Assembly: GCA_011503125.2 (NCBI GenBank)
Contig: WWBZ02000007.1
Coordinates: 124,001 to 188,000 of the forward strand
DNA length: 64,000 nucleotides
Reading direction: 5' to 3'
From: Botryosphaeria dothidea
Taxonomy: Eukaryota; Ascomycota; Dothideomycetes; Botryosphaeriales; Botryosphaeriaceae
Positions 44,819 through 56,766 of the stretch are shown here, piece by piece. Position 1 is the stretch's first letter. Each line of letters opens with the position of its first letter. Under the pieces are notes generated by a model. It worked only from the letters and a program-made list of their open reading frames with translations, searched no databases and was not told the DNA's origin. Position numbers and translations under genes: made by a program.

Positions 44819-46616
44819 CTAGTAGAAATCATTCTGGTTGAAAGTAATCTGCTGAACTATGCCCTCAGCAAAATCCGACATGCGTACTACTTCTCGACCA
44901 ACTGAGTCTGCGATAACAATGACTTTGATAGTACACGCTTTGTTCTTCAAAATCTCCGCCAACCAATCAAAGAATGCGCTGGTTCCAGAAATCCGATCGA
45001 CATGATCCAAGACCAAGTATATCCTTTCAAACTTCAACTGTTCGATGAGCATTATGAATACGTGACTCAGCCTCTCGATCCTCCTCGCCGGACTCAAATG
45101 TCCGAGGGTACCCTCACCCGGCTGTCCCTGAAGCCCTCTCCGCAAAGCGTCCTCGAACGCTCCCTGATGAATCGTTCTTCGTCCTCTCTCTGACTTGACC
45201 ATCTGCCCGATCAATGTCGAAAGCAAAAGGTCACGGTCAACATCCTCAATTCGATACCCTTCCCTTTGGCAAACAAAGTAAAATGGCGCTGGTCGTCGTT
45301 CTGTATACTGATCCAGCGGGGGTTCTGAGCAGTGGATCAACTGTGCTGCGGCGATGGATAGCCAACTGTAATGTGTATCCGCGGGTGCAAGGGTCTCGCC
45401 TTGGACAATGAGCAAGCTCGAAGCGGAAGAACTCTTCCAGCTCGTGAATTGAGGGGAGTCGAAAAGTCTCTCTACTTGGAAGACTGCATACTTGTGCAAC
45501 GTGAAGACTTCGACAAGTCGAGCCCGTCGTTCGGACACAAAGTTCAGCTTTTCATGATGTTGTTCCGGCCTTGGATGTAGCAAATCGCATACCCGATCAA
45601 GCCGCTGTTCGACGAGCTCTGAAGAGAAGGACATGAGCATGGCCACTTGGAATACTGGATGATGGGAGGCCCTCGTTACCGTTGTGAAGATCCGATAAGT
45701 TCTCGCTCATCTCTGAAACCCGTTTGTGCATAAGCACCATCATTTCATCTTTCCAATTGGTGATGGAAATGTCGAGTTCCACGACCTTTTCTTGAAGAAA
45801 ACTTTGCGGTCGATTGATAGCCTGCCAGAGTCGAAGAATAGATCTTTGCGAGTAGTAGATTACTGCATCCCGCGCGAATTGGATGCCCTGAATGTAAACT
45901 TCGGCAACACACTCTCTGATTCGATCGGTATTATAGACGTTGTCTAAGATCTCGATTCGTGCGAGCTGATTCCGTAACATTTTGACTGCTGAAGCCATCA
46001 AGTCGACTGTCTTTTTCTTGTTGACTGCTACAATTAGAACTGCGAAGAGTATATTAGCTGCCTCCGAGCTTCCTGGGGCTACAACATTCAGGAGACCGCT
46101 GAGCCCAGAGAACATCTTGTAGAACTCATGAAGATCAGCGAAGAAGGCTGTGAGTTGTCTTCCAGCCCGCTTCATACGACCGGCGCGGTTAAAGTAATCT
46201 CCCTGTTTGGATTCTGCATCTTTAGTGCAGCGGACTAGCTCTTTTCTCAGTTGCTCTTCAGTCTTGAATTTGGAGAAACCCTCTACTTCATTCTCGGAAA
46301 ACCTGTTCTGCAAACTTTCCTCAACGTCTTTCCGGCTGGTTGTGATCTTTTCCTTGATTGAACTACAGTGGAAGGTTAATACATTCACCGTGCTGGCTTT
46401 AGTAAACATTCTTACTGGAGAACGCCCTCGCCTGCCCCCGACCAAAACTCGTTGATCCAATTGTCTGGTACAAGCGTAGACAGCTTGTAACCATTTGGAT
46501 TTGGTGACATCGATCCGCTCATGCTGAGATGGGTGTTGGCCGTGGTGCTTGTCCGTGATGGCAGTGAAAAACTCGCTGCGGTTCTTTAGCATGCATAGAT
46601 CCATGTGTGTTTTCAT
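44819..46616 (-). CDS. STAND/NLR-like protein with DUF7708-like N-terminus and no P-loop
   Basis: Exons on the minus strand are 45680-46616 and 44819-45618, joined over a 61-nt intron (GTAACG donor, CTTCAG acceptor), giving 578 residues. The middle resembles the fungal DUF7708-type N-terminal domain of STAND proteins: LTAFFADLHEFYKMFSGLSG, then a hydrophobic stretch and MLRNQLARIEILDNVYNTDR. The C-terminal third looks like the start of a NACHT domain. It has the first strand LLIVQG and a Walker B-like LVLDHVDRI, but G-ETLAPAD replaces the G-x-x-G-x-G-K-S loop, so nucleotide binding is unlikely. The protein ends right after IVQQITFNQNDFY, with no repeat domain. It is head-to-head with the AAA+ gene across 950 bp. 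Fungal relatives act in non-self recognition; here that is inference. Confidence 0.6.
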
Positions 46617-47566
46617 CGTTTAATCCTACTGACTGATAATCCTTCGACCTACGTTGTTGAGGTTGAAATTCAGCGAAGAAATGCGGGTAGGGTACACCAA
46701 GGTCACAAGCACATCAATTCTAGGAAAGGACTTGTGTCAAATAGTACAATTGTTTGCTATCTACTGGTCTATTTATTCTACCCTGGCGACGCTGCTTGAC
46801 ACATTCCTTAGCAATAGTGGAGGACTTCTCCGAGAGATCACGCCATAAGATTCACGAATTCAATCACATGGAAGCGGGCCTCTTGGCGTAATAGGCCAAG
46901 GACGTGTCGCCTTGACCGGCTGCTCGAATATCTGCAAATGCCAAGTAATAGCCATCCTGTTTTCATTGGTCTCCCGCAGCTGCCGTCCGATAAAACAAGC
47001 ATTTAAAGTCATTCAGCCTCGCAAAGGAATCACTCTATCATCTATGTTTACGTATGCATTGGTGCAATCGATTCTCTAAATAGTTATCAGGTGCGGGGTT
47101 TCGTGCAACACAGCTATAGTGACCGCAAGGCTGAATGTTTATCATTGGCCACTACAGTATTCGTATGCAAGTAGAATCGAGACCAGAGTCAGTGGCGCCT
47201 GTCTATAATATCTATTACGTGGCTTTTACGCCACATAGCTATAGGATTACGAGACAGAATATCTGTCATCGCTTTTATAAGGCACCCACTGGCAAGCAAC
47301 CCAGTAGGTGAGCTCAGCGGCGCTCGTTTCAGATCCTGATTGACTATAAATCTCGGAGTCTGGACATACCTGGAACGTAGACCTTGTCATATGCTCTGAC
47401 TATCAGACCACTTTGAACTTGCTTATGTGTTGTCCCCTACGCCCATCTTACACTGTAGTCTTGGCGGCGGAAACACGGCATCTGAGGTCCGCATTCCAGT
47501 ATTTAAGGCACCTGAATCTCAGTGTCAAAGCTCATTTCAAGCATCAAGCCACATGGGATCTTCGAA
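46617..47566. promoter_or_regulatory. Shared upstream region of the STAND-like and AAA+ genes
   Basis: 950 bp between divergent start codons. Two loosely similar stretches contain an AGCTATAG core (around 47110 and 47240). No coding sequence is supported. Confidence 0.4.
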
Positions 47567-50237
47567 ATGTCCTCCATCAGAATGGACAAGTGTGCGTCCA
47601 GTGAGAATTCTGACCAGACCATGACTATCCCAGACCCCCTCAGCAATCGCATCAAACACCTGGAAGACAAATACGCTGCTCTGCTGGAGGAGAAGATTCT
47701 GGAACTGGAAAGCACAACTACCCGTATCAAAGAAGAAAACGTAGGGACTTCTGCGAAACTCCCCAGTCATCGTCGATAGCGCTAATTGTACTTTATTTCA
47801 TACAGCTATCAGACCCCCAAGTCCACCAAAAGCGGGTGGAATCTCAGGTTCGCTGGCTCAACATCTTCACTGAACCTGCAAAATGATACTAAAGTTTCAA
47901 AGCCCACCGACGAAAGACACGCCGAGCGACTTGACGAGTCGGGACCACCGAAGAGGATTCGTTTTCGGGAACGACGACCTGACGATTCTGGAATTCTCAT
48001 CGAGAATGACGTTGCCGAAATCAAGCCCCCGAGCATCAAAGAAGAGTCGCAGCCCGATGTTGGTTTGATTTGGCTCCGTGAATTCGGAAGAGACAACAAG
48101 TACAAATGCTCGAAGGTGGACATCAGAGGAGAAGAGCTACGTTGTCTCTTGCAAGTTCAGCTCGCCCATTATCCGGATTTGCATTTTCCAGACCCGGGCA
48201 ATGGAATTGTGGAGAGTATAGACATGGTCAGTCCTTTTGAACCACTCCTCCACAACTGGCAGCGTCTCGACTCTGTCGCAAAATGGAACGAGGAGAGCGA
48301 CGCTGTCAAGTCATTGAAACGCAAAATTCAAGACGCTGACGCGGCCCACGTGACACAACCCTACGGACTACTAGCAAATGAGGACAAACTTCAAAGAGCT
48401 CTTGGGGATCTCACGCTGTTGATGGATCAAGTCAAGAGAAGTTCGGATATGAAAGACTACTTCAAAGAGCAAGCGGTGCATGAAAAATCTGGTCTCGTGT
48501 CATTCAAGTGGTTGTGGACCATCTTTCGACCCGGCGAGCTAGTATACTCTACAGTCTTTATGGACCGGCCCCAAATTTTCATTGTCAGCCGTAGCGTTTC
48601 CCTTGAAGACGAGGATGACGGCGATTACATGTCCGATTCGAAAGATGATGCTCCGGGTTGGACTCTGGTCTGTTGGACGTACGACTGGGATGGTGAGAGT
48701 TTCAAAAGGGTCCCAGTGGGGTTCAACTTTCGCAGCTTTCAAGGAACGAAACCTATCAAGGCTCTGGAAGCACACCCGCTCGAGTTCCACGAGTACGACC
48801 AGTCTCACGAGTCCGGCAGCAAAGAGGCACTCAAGAAGTTGCTCATCCAGCGAGGACAGACTTTCGAGAAACTCTGCATCAGAAAGCCGCATGAGAGTCA
48901 AGTGCAATTTCAAGGAAATGTGTACGTTCACTGGCACGGCTTCAATGAACCATCCGATATAGTCGACCGGTTTGATCAGGTGGGGGGGTTGAGATTCTAC
49001 GGAAATTTGAGGGGGTTGAGGTTGAAGAGGGCAAAGGTGCCGAAAATACAGAAGGTACGACATTCCTTCATCTCGTAACGCTTATGAAACGTGCTGATGT
49101 GCAGCATAGACGTCAGGGAGAGTGATATTGGACACTGTTTCCTTCATGAAATACGCTTCGCAAGGTCTTCCTTCTCCAAGCATGGGGTCCTCCCAGCTAT
49201 ATCTGCAAACCCTTGAATGCAGATGTGCTGCCTGTGCGTCCAATAGCAGTCTCGGTCATAACCAGAAGAAACATTTCGACGGAGTCCAGAAACTCCATGA
49301 TGATCTCCAGTTTATCCTTTGCCCCCCAAGAGTCGTTGGTTACGTTCTCAACAAGCGGATTTGGGCAGAACTCGATATCTGTGAAGATGGTTCATTTCTC
49401 GACGTTGAAGACGGCAAGAAAAGGAAGAACTTCGAGGCTTTACAGCTGAAAGATGGTGTGAAAGACTTGATTGAGGGCTTAGTACGTGGGCATACCAAGA
49501 AAGGAGGAGCTATGGTGGAAGACTTCATCAAAGAGAAGGGTCAAGGCCTCGTCGTCTTACTGCACGGACCTCCTGGTACTGGGAAAACATCAACAGCGGA
49601 ATGTGTGGCGGAGCTGACAGGCAATCCGCTTCTGTCTGTCACCATTGCGGACATCGGCGAACTAGCCGAAATGGTTGAGAAACATCTCCAAGACATTTTT
49701 GATCTCGCGGCCAGATGGAAGGCTGTCCTTCTAATCGATGAAGCCGACGTATTCCTCGAGTCTCGAAGTTCAACCAACACGGGCTTGGGCAGGAGCTCCT
49801 TTGTTTCCGTGCTCCTTCGCGTTCTGGAATACTACGAAGGCATTCTGATCCTCACCACAAACCGTATCACCAAGCTCGATACTGCCGTTCAATCCAGAGT
49901 GCACCTCGGCGTCGAGTATACGAGACTTGAAGCATCGCAGAAGCAAAAAATATTCAACAACCTGATTAATGAAATCGACGATGACAAAATCGAGAGCAAG
50001 AGGAAATTGGAGGAGTGGTTCAAAGCAGACAAGGACGAATATATGCAGGGTTTGGATGGCCGTCAGATTCGCAATATACTCATATCTGCCGCGTCGCTAT
50101 CCAAAGCCTCAGGGAAAAGGCTGAATGTGGAACATGTCCGCATGATGGCTCAGTCGATGTCAAAATTTGAGTCAAGCATACACTCGATAGTTGAATCTGC
50201 TGCACGTTCGCACGAGGTTTGGAGAGGACCCCGCTGA
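47567..50237 (+). CDS. AAA+ ATPase with N-terminal coiled coil and DUF7025-type domain
   Basis: A large ATPase of a family expanded in filamentous ascomycetes, function unknown. Exons 47567-47740, 47813-49054 and 49110-50237 join in phase to 847 residues. Residues about 20-55 form a coiled coil (IKHLEDKYAALLEEKILELE), then a charged linker. The DUF7025-like region follows with LHFPDPGNGIVESIDMVSPF, FKWLWTIFRPGELVYS and YVHWHGFN. The AAA module has Walker A GPPGTGKT near residue 624, Walker B LLIDEAD near 680, and sensor ILTTNRITKLD. All catalytic motifs look intact. The first and second acceptors were chosen (CTATCAG and GCATAG) because nearer AG sites give stops. It pairs head-to-head with the P-loop-less STAND-like gene. 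Confidence 0.85.
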
Positions 50238-50990
50238 AAGAGTTGAGTTGAATTCATTTACCCTGACCCTTTCCCCTGAGCGATATGCAGGCTACGACTA
50301 TCCTAATTGTTTTGTGTTACGGCGCAGCCTTCACAAAATCTGGAGGGATGGGTGAAGGGGGCATTACTTAGGTCGCGGTCGAGGAGGCTCAGGGCTACTT
50401 TCTCTCATATCCGTATCACGGCTTTATTTTCCGGTCGGGCTTTGCGGTCTAATAGATATATCAACTATATTCTAGAGGTTAGGATCGTGTAAGCCTTTTC
50501 TCCTACGTAATCTACCGTAGAAATCCTTAGTAGCTTATGCCTTGTTATTTTAACTCGTCCTTGGTACCCTATTGGTGCAGTATGTTAATGTCTGATTTCC
50601 TTATTAGCGGACTCCACAAATAAAGTCAAATTACGAACTGACCACTACCATACTCCAGTTGGTCAACGCAAACGCGCACCTGGAAACTAATGTCACAATT
50701 TCTCTCGAGTGAACAACTAGCGAGATCATAGAAGAGATTTGTAGAGCCAAGCACAACCACGAGGCAATAATCGACTATGAAAATCTATCTACGAAGCTTG
50801 AGGATCTCTCAGATCGTGGAGTCAAAGTCACAAGAAGCAGGCTATACTCAGGGACTGAACTCTAATTCAACTGTCTCTCCGAGTATGCTTAAGATACATC
50901 ATTAATAAACGCAACATCCTGTAGTTCCACAACAGGGGTTTGCCAATGAGTTTCCAAGCTATTTCTTACATGACCCGTATTGATCCTTTC
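50238..50990. other. AT-rich intergenic stretch
   Basis: About 750 bases between convergent genes, visibly richer in A+T with many TA-containing words. It may be a decayed repeat. No ORF or known element can be named. Confidence 0.4.
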
Positions 50991-52882
50991 TTATATCTTC
51001 TCCAGCACATCTACATTTCTTTCCTTCTTCGAATAAAGCTGCCGTGAAATATGTTCTGTCAAGTACTTATCCATATCTCGTGTGCATACAGCAGCAATGA
51101 CTGAGCAGAGCCCTAAAGCCAAGGCGCAGTAGTACACGTATGAGTATGCTCCCGCCCAAGCAGTGCTTGCACCTTCGTTGACGGCTTTCAAAACAGCGGG
51201 GTTATTCATTCCAGGAACAAGAGAGAGGGCGGTGCTGTTTCCTGCTACGACCGCAGCGAGGACATCCGGGACAGAAGATGGGTCCAGCCCCGCGTCGATA
51301 GCATGTGGGACAAGGTGTGTGGATAGTTCTTGCGGAAGCTTGTTGGTGAGTATGGCAGAGAAGATGGAGGTAAAGATACAGCCGAGAATGGTACGGTTGG
51401 CCGAGGTCACCGCTGCTCAAGATCTGTCAGCAATCCGGTACGAGAAGCGTTGGTTGGATGTGTAGATGAAGCGAGAGAAGGAATCTAGCGTACCGAAGGC
51501 AGCGCCAAGGTCTTGGTCGTCGACCAGGTACTGCACGAGCAACATCGTGACAACCTCACCCCACCCGATGGGAAGGCAAGATAGGAAAGAGACAGCGATT
51601 GCAGCAGAGCGCTGACCGCTGTTGGCGGTAGTGATGACGCCGAGAAACACACACATCCAAGCTGTGGCGACAACGAGCTGCCAGCGGATGCGCTTGATGA
51701 TGTGGTACAGCGGGCCCACGATGATTATGCCCGTCCAAATTCCAAAATTGACCGTGCAGCTCATCCATGCTGTCTGTTCCCAGCTTCCGGTGCTTCCGAA
51801 GATGTGGATCACCTGCGATGGCCAGAGGATGAAGAAGGCGATGTTGATGCATCCGAAGACGGCCGACATGACATTGATACAGGCGAAGCCGCGCACGTCT
51901 TTGAAGAAGCGCATCGGAATAATGGGTGACGCGGGGACGAGACACTCGTATATCACAAACGAGACGCAGCAGACTATGCCTGGGATCAAGAGTCCAAGAA
52001 TGCGGGCCGAGTTCCACGTCAAAGCTGGCGTGGTGCCGCCCCAGGAGACACCCAGGAGGAACAGTGTCAGGCCTGCCGTCAGCAATAAGATCCCTAAAAA
52101 GTCGATGCGCCTGATGGCTTCCCGCCGCGAAAAATTGTGCCCGTGGAGCTGCACAAAGGATGGGGGATGATACCACAGATACCAACAAGCAGTAGCAGGG
52201 ACTGGAGAGGGGATCAGCGTCGGACAATAGAACATGGACAGTTCGACTGACTCATCATAATAATGTAAATATAGAAAATCCATCTCCAAGTAGCGTAGAC
52301 AACCAGCCGCTGTCCGATGTACGGACCGAACCCCGTGGCGACGACGTTCGGGACCACGACAGTGACAGTTGCAAGGAATTTGCCTTTGTTGGTGGCCAAC
52401 TCTCCAGTCAAAAGGGGATACGACGCGGGTACGCCAGACGCGAGACCAAGCATGACCATGGCGCCAATCAGCGTGTTCATGGTTTTCGCAGTGCAGGCCA
52501 CGATGCCGCCCAGAATGCCGAGTAAGTTCGCGGCCAGGGCCCAGTTTCTTCGACCGAACCTGTCAGAAAGGGAGCCGAACAGGAGAATCGAGATAGGCTG
52601 CGCAGCGCTCCACACGATGGCGAAGAGAGAGGCGTTCTCACTGGGCCCGATGTCGTCGTTGATGCTAATGATCACGGCCGCACCCGCTTGATACGCAAAG
52701 TACGTGCCAACAAGTGAAAGCGCAATCCCCACAAAGGTTCCCACAATGCGGATACTGGAAAAGTAGCCTGCTGGAATTTTTGCGCGCTCAGAGCTAAGGT
52801 TTTGGGACCGCAGCTTGTCCGCCTCCTCTTGGGAAAGTGCCGATACGTCAATGGCCACCGGGTGGTTGCTTTTTTCTTCCAT
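50991..52882 (-). CDS. MFS efflux transporter, TRI12-like
   Basis: A 14-TM-type drug:H+ antiporter of the fungal family containing the trichothecene pump TRI12. Exons on the minus strand are 52252-52882, 51494-52201 and 50991-51412, joining in phase to 586 residues. Seen: a hydrophilic N-terminus, an antiporter-like loop GSLSDRFGRRNW, GEVVTMLLVQYLVDDQDLGAAF and a hydrophobic C-terminal helix followed by YSKKERNVDVLEKI. ATG 52882 begins MEEKSNH; an earlier ATG adds a Cys-rich leader I consider untranslated. It could export a metabolite of either neighbouring region, but the nearest biosynthetic genes (P450, SDR) are 4 kb away across a gene-poor stretch. Confidence 0.88.
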
Positions 52883-53420
52883 GGTTGCGAGAGAATAATG
52901 ACAAGTAGAGTCGGCACAAGATCTCAAGAAAAAGATTTTACTGAAAGTCTACCAGGTTTTCGTCTCTCCTTTCAGTTAAATATACACGCCCCGCACATTG
53001 AACCAGGTATCGGGATTAAAGTTTCGGCCCCCATGCCCATGACTGCTTTCGTTGCTCTGTAAGCCATGCCAGGCCGGAATAGGAAGGGATTGTACGTCGC
53101 AATGATTATTGATTTCTCACGCCATGTCTATAATGTCTATTTGCTGCGGATCGAAACTGCCCGCATCCCACCCTACGCATCAGGGCGGTGTGCTTGTAAA
53201 AACCATTATTTCTCTCACTTTTCTCCACACTCAAGCTGAAGATACCGGTTGGACAATTAATCAAAAGAATAACTTCGATAAATTGAAAAGCGTCTACTCA
53301 TACCAAGAAATGTTTTGTTGTTTCCTGGAAAATTGCTCAAGCTTTAGGTGAAGGCAACCCATTTGGTAATGTTTTGAGGTGCCGCCGAGCTACACATGCA
53401 ATGTCAGCACTATGCCACTT
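52883..53420. other. Intergenic stretch, nothing recognised
   Basis: About 540 bases holding the promoter of the TRI12-like gene and the region downstream of the truncated membrane-protein ORF. Confidence 0.4.
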
Positions 53421-54074
53421 TTATGTGGGGTACCTAGTAGCAACCCGCATCAAAACTGCCTTATCTTTCAATTTAACCGTTCCGGAAGCGGTCCCTGGAA
53501 TGGATGATCTCTTCGCTGTACAGAACGCCAAGGCACCAACGTCAGCAACAGTGCAAGCGGCCAAATTGAACCACGATCCGCTACGATTGTTGATGTCAAT
53601 ATTTGGCGAGAGATTTAGATTTGGTGCAAACCTCACGTCATTTCTGTTTTCGAGGCCTGTCTCTGTGGCGCTCATCTCATTCCACTCGTCGCCTGACTTT
53701 CTACAGTGCTCAAAGAAGTTGCGGGATAAGCAAATCACCTTTCCGTCAGAACCGTTGGGGATAAGGACAAATTCAAGAAGCTTTGATCGCCCAAGAACTC
53801 TCGCGATGCCACCGTTACTATACAGCTTACACACGCCTCTGCTTGTAGAAGAGCGCAACTCGACTTCAGTAACCCCTCTTCCCTCCTGGGCTCGTCCAAC
53901 AAAGACGCGGAGAGATGGCGGCCCGCCTACGCGAATTGTTGATACGATTGCAGTAATGATGCCCAAGGGGCATGTTGCAAAGGTGATGGTGTCGGTGTAA
54001 CTGAGGCATTCGCTGAAGTATTGCTTTGTGGACGCTTCGCCAAACAAGGAGACAAACGGGACTGTGAGATACAT
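53421..54074 (-). pseudogene. Truncated copy of a fungal membrane-associated protein family
   Basis: An ORF of 217 residues. The stretch PLGIITAIVSTIRVGGPPS, followed by FVGRAQEGRGVTEVELRSSTS and VCKLYSNGGIARVLG, resembles the N-terminal part of a large, uncharacterised Pezizomycotina family whose members normally run to several hundred residues. Two hydrophobic segments are present. Here the frame stops at 53421, and no continuation beyond a short possible exon is visible. It is therefore either a C-terminally truncated relic or a short paralogue. It sits at the edge of a gene-empty stretch, a typical place for decayed copies. Confidence 0.45.
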
Positions 54075-56766
54075 GCAAGAAACTTATCAGCCTGAGCCGC
54101 GTTGTGCAGGGAGAAAGCGGGGACCTCTGGCCCCTCATGGTCTTCCAGTGATAATTACTCCATCCTTATGCATGCCCAGACTGGACACCGCTATGTCGAT
54201 GGCCTAAGCACAAACACGGCGCAAAGTAGGCTCCACTATAGCACTTCTTACTGATAATCGGCGCTCTTCAGGGGGCTTAGGCTCGTTACGCGGTCCGTCC
54301 CAATCCGCACGCTCAGGCCCCCATGTGTAGCCTCCGTGATGCATATTTGGACCCCAATCTCAGAGTTGGAGAGTGTACCAAATCCGTATAGCACATCAAC
54401 GGGATGGTTTTGGGCCCCAGAGACTGCAGGGTCTGTGGCCTATCTTTGAATATAATCGGCCCGAAGGCTGTCTCCAATGTATCATTGCAAAAGAATCAGC
54501 TCAAGAGAGAACGAGATACTGGGATGGTCGTCCTTGCTGTCACTGAAACCGCGTGCGATGGCTGAGGGAGAGGTTTGACGATGAAAGCACAGCAAATAAC
54601 TTATTTCCATTTTCCCCTTCTGCGAAGAATGCTCCTACAATGAGCAGTCAGTCAATGATCAGCCATCAGAGAAGTACGTCATCTGACGAGTCTTCACGCT
54701 TGTTATCGCGCGATCGTATACTGGATATATAGTATTCTGGGCTGCGATCTACACGACCTCCCATTGAAAGATGCCTCCATCGCACGGCAGTGGAGAGCGG
54801 GTCCTGCGACATTGCCCACCCACTCACTGCCTGGAAACCACTATGACAAGCGGACCCACCCAAAAGTCCTAAGGAGTGTGAGCCCATCACTTCCACGATA
54901 GCCGATACTCGAAAGGGGCCCGGCTCTATTGAGACAACACGCCACGTCCTCGAAGTTCTCGAAGATGAACCTTGGATGTACGCCGATGACTGCTCCGAAA
55001 AAACATCTCCGACGAACGCATGGTCCACAGTAAGCCCCAAAGCAGCTTCTCGAGATGATGGAGATGACCTTGTACAATCAATGAATACGTCCCAAGCAGC
55101 CCTTTCCCGGGGCAACAGAAATCAAGCACTGCTCCCTCGCCCCTCCCGATCTCAAGCTCCCCACCCTCTCCCGGATCTCTTACCAAAACTTATTATGGAC
55201 CCGATCGGACTGGAGTAGCTGATCATGAAAGACCCACCAACAACGCAATGTACGCGACCATCTTCTGAGAAAGCGCTGTGCAGCGTACACCGTCGGAATA
55301 CGACATCCTGGAAATGGGATCTGGATCATACTATCTTGAAGATGCTAGTCCCACAATCACCATAGTCAGTCTACCAGTCACTGGGCGACTAGCCCGGGAA
55401 AAATTATAGGCATATGCAAGCATGTCCGGTTCCAGCATTGCGCGCTCTTGGCTCCATTTGTCCATCAGCTCAATCCACAGTAGGCAAGGACTATCGGATC
55501 CGGGGTCCTAAACCACATTATATTCCTTACACGTCCTCCGCAATCGCGATTAGTGTCCCTACGCCATAGGATTATTATATCACCTAGTGTCAGGAGTGGC
55601 TGCAACGGTCGGCTTAAGCTTCTTGTGGAATATCCGAAAACACTAAACGAATTGCGCAGGGTGGTAGTCTGCAGTCCCACTTTACTACACAATACAACAA
55701 GGGGCTTGCCGTACGTTTCAAAAAGTTCGTGCAGCGATAGTAGGAGACGGAAATCCAATGGGGACTCTAGAAGGCTTGAGTAAATGACATAGCGGATGCA
55801 CGTCTGGCTATCTCACTATTGTGTTTAAAGGCGAGGCATAACAACTGCCAATATTCCGTATAACGTTCAGCAGAATGGTGAAAAGATACGTGAGCTCTTG
55901 AAAGCCTTGGCTTTGATAGGATTTGTAATTGAGGTTTCTTTTCCAGTGGGATGATAACAAGATATTTGGCTCCGGTGTATAAATGGGACGCGAAAACCGG
56001 TCATTTGCGTGCGTAGAGACCCGGGGTAGAGTGACGAGAGATGTGGGTTTTTTCCGGAAGAAGGTTTGGATTTCGTCATTAGGGATGCTCAGATAGTTAA
56101 TTGGCGATCAACTATTAACATTTCGCGGTTTGGGTCGCCCAAATGGTTAATTATAAGGGTTAAGCCCAAACTAAGAGGAATCAAAATGCGGGGTTCAAGA
56201 AATGTTGTTTTATGTGATTGGCACTTACCTTCCGGCGGCCTTCCGCGCTTCGCTATCGTTTACTTGTATGTGAAGATAAGGTTACAAACGGCCGAAACTT
56301 CCGGATTGAGAGGAACGGAGGTAAACAGACGCAAGCCTTGCGGCCGAATCGTTAGAATTACTTGCAGCATCTCGAGGTTCGTATCGCTCCTATTGTTGCA
56401 AGAAAAACAACAAAAGCAGAGACAACTTGCCCCATACGCGCTGAGTGGAGAACGTGCGCTGATAAGGTAGTTAATCATGATATTATTGGTGATTCGACAC
56501 CGGAGGTTCCAGAGTTCCACATGCCGAAAACCCGTCGTCTCGCCAAGCAAACCCCGTGTCATGATCGACCTATCAGACTCCACCCGTGATAATTAGGCTC
56601 CGCAGAAGGTAATATTAGCGCGAGAGGTCGAGCACAACCTATGATGTTAGTGGCCGTGTCGCGTGTTTCGAGTGTAGCTATCCAAGCTTCCCGATGCTAC
56701 AAAGCATAAAAGAACCGTCCAGGGCTGATTCTCATACTCAACAATCCCCTGCGCGGCTCCCACGCT
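54075..56766. other. Gene-empty stretch, AT-richer than the flanks
   Basis: About 2.7 kb with no ORF I can assign. Small ORFs (for example 56066-56470 plus and 54666-55115 minus) show no domain. Composition becomes AT-rich from about 55,300 to 56,650, which suggests decayed mobile DNA, but I could not identify terminal repeats or a transposase. Confidence 0.45.

Noticed and set aside
46378..46430. 53-nt intron (GTAAGA...TGTAG) near the start of the STAND-like gene
   Set aside because: Good-looking sites, but splicing breaks the frame that continues into the conserved domain.
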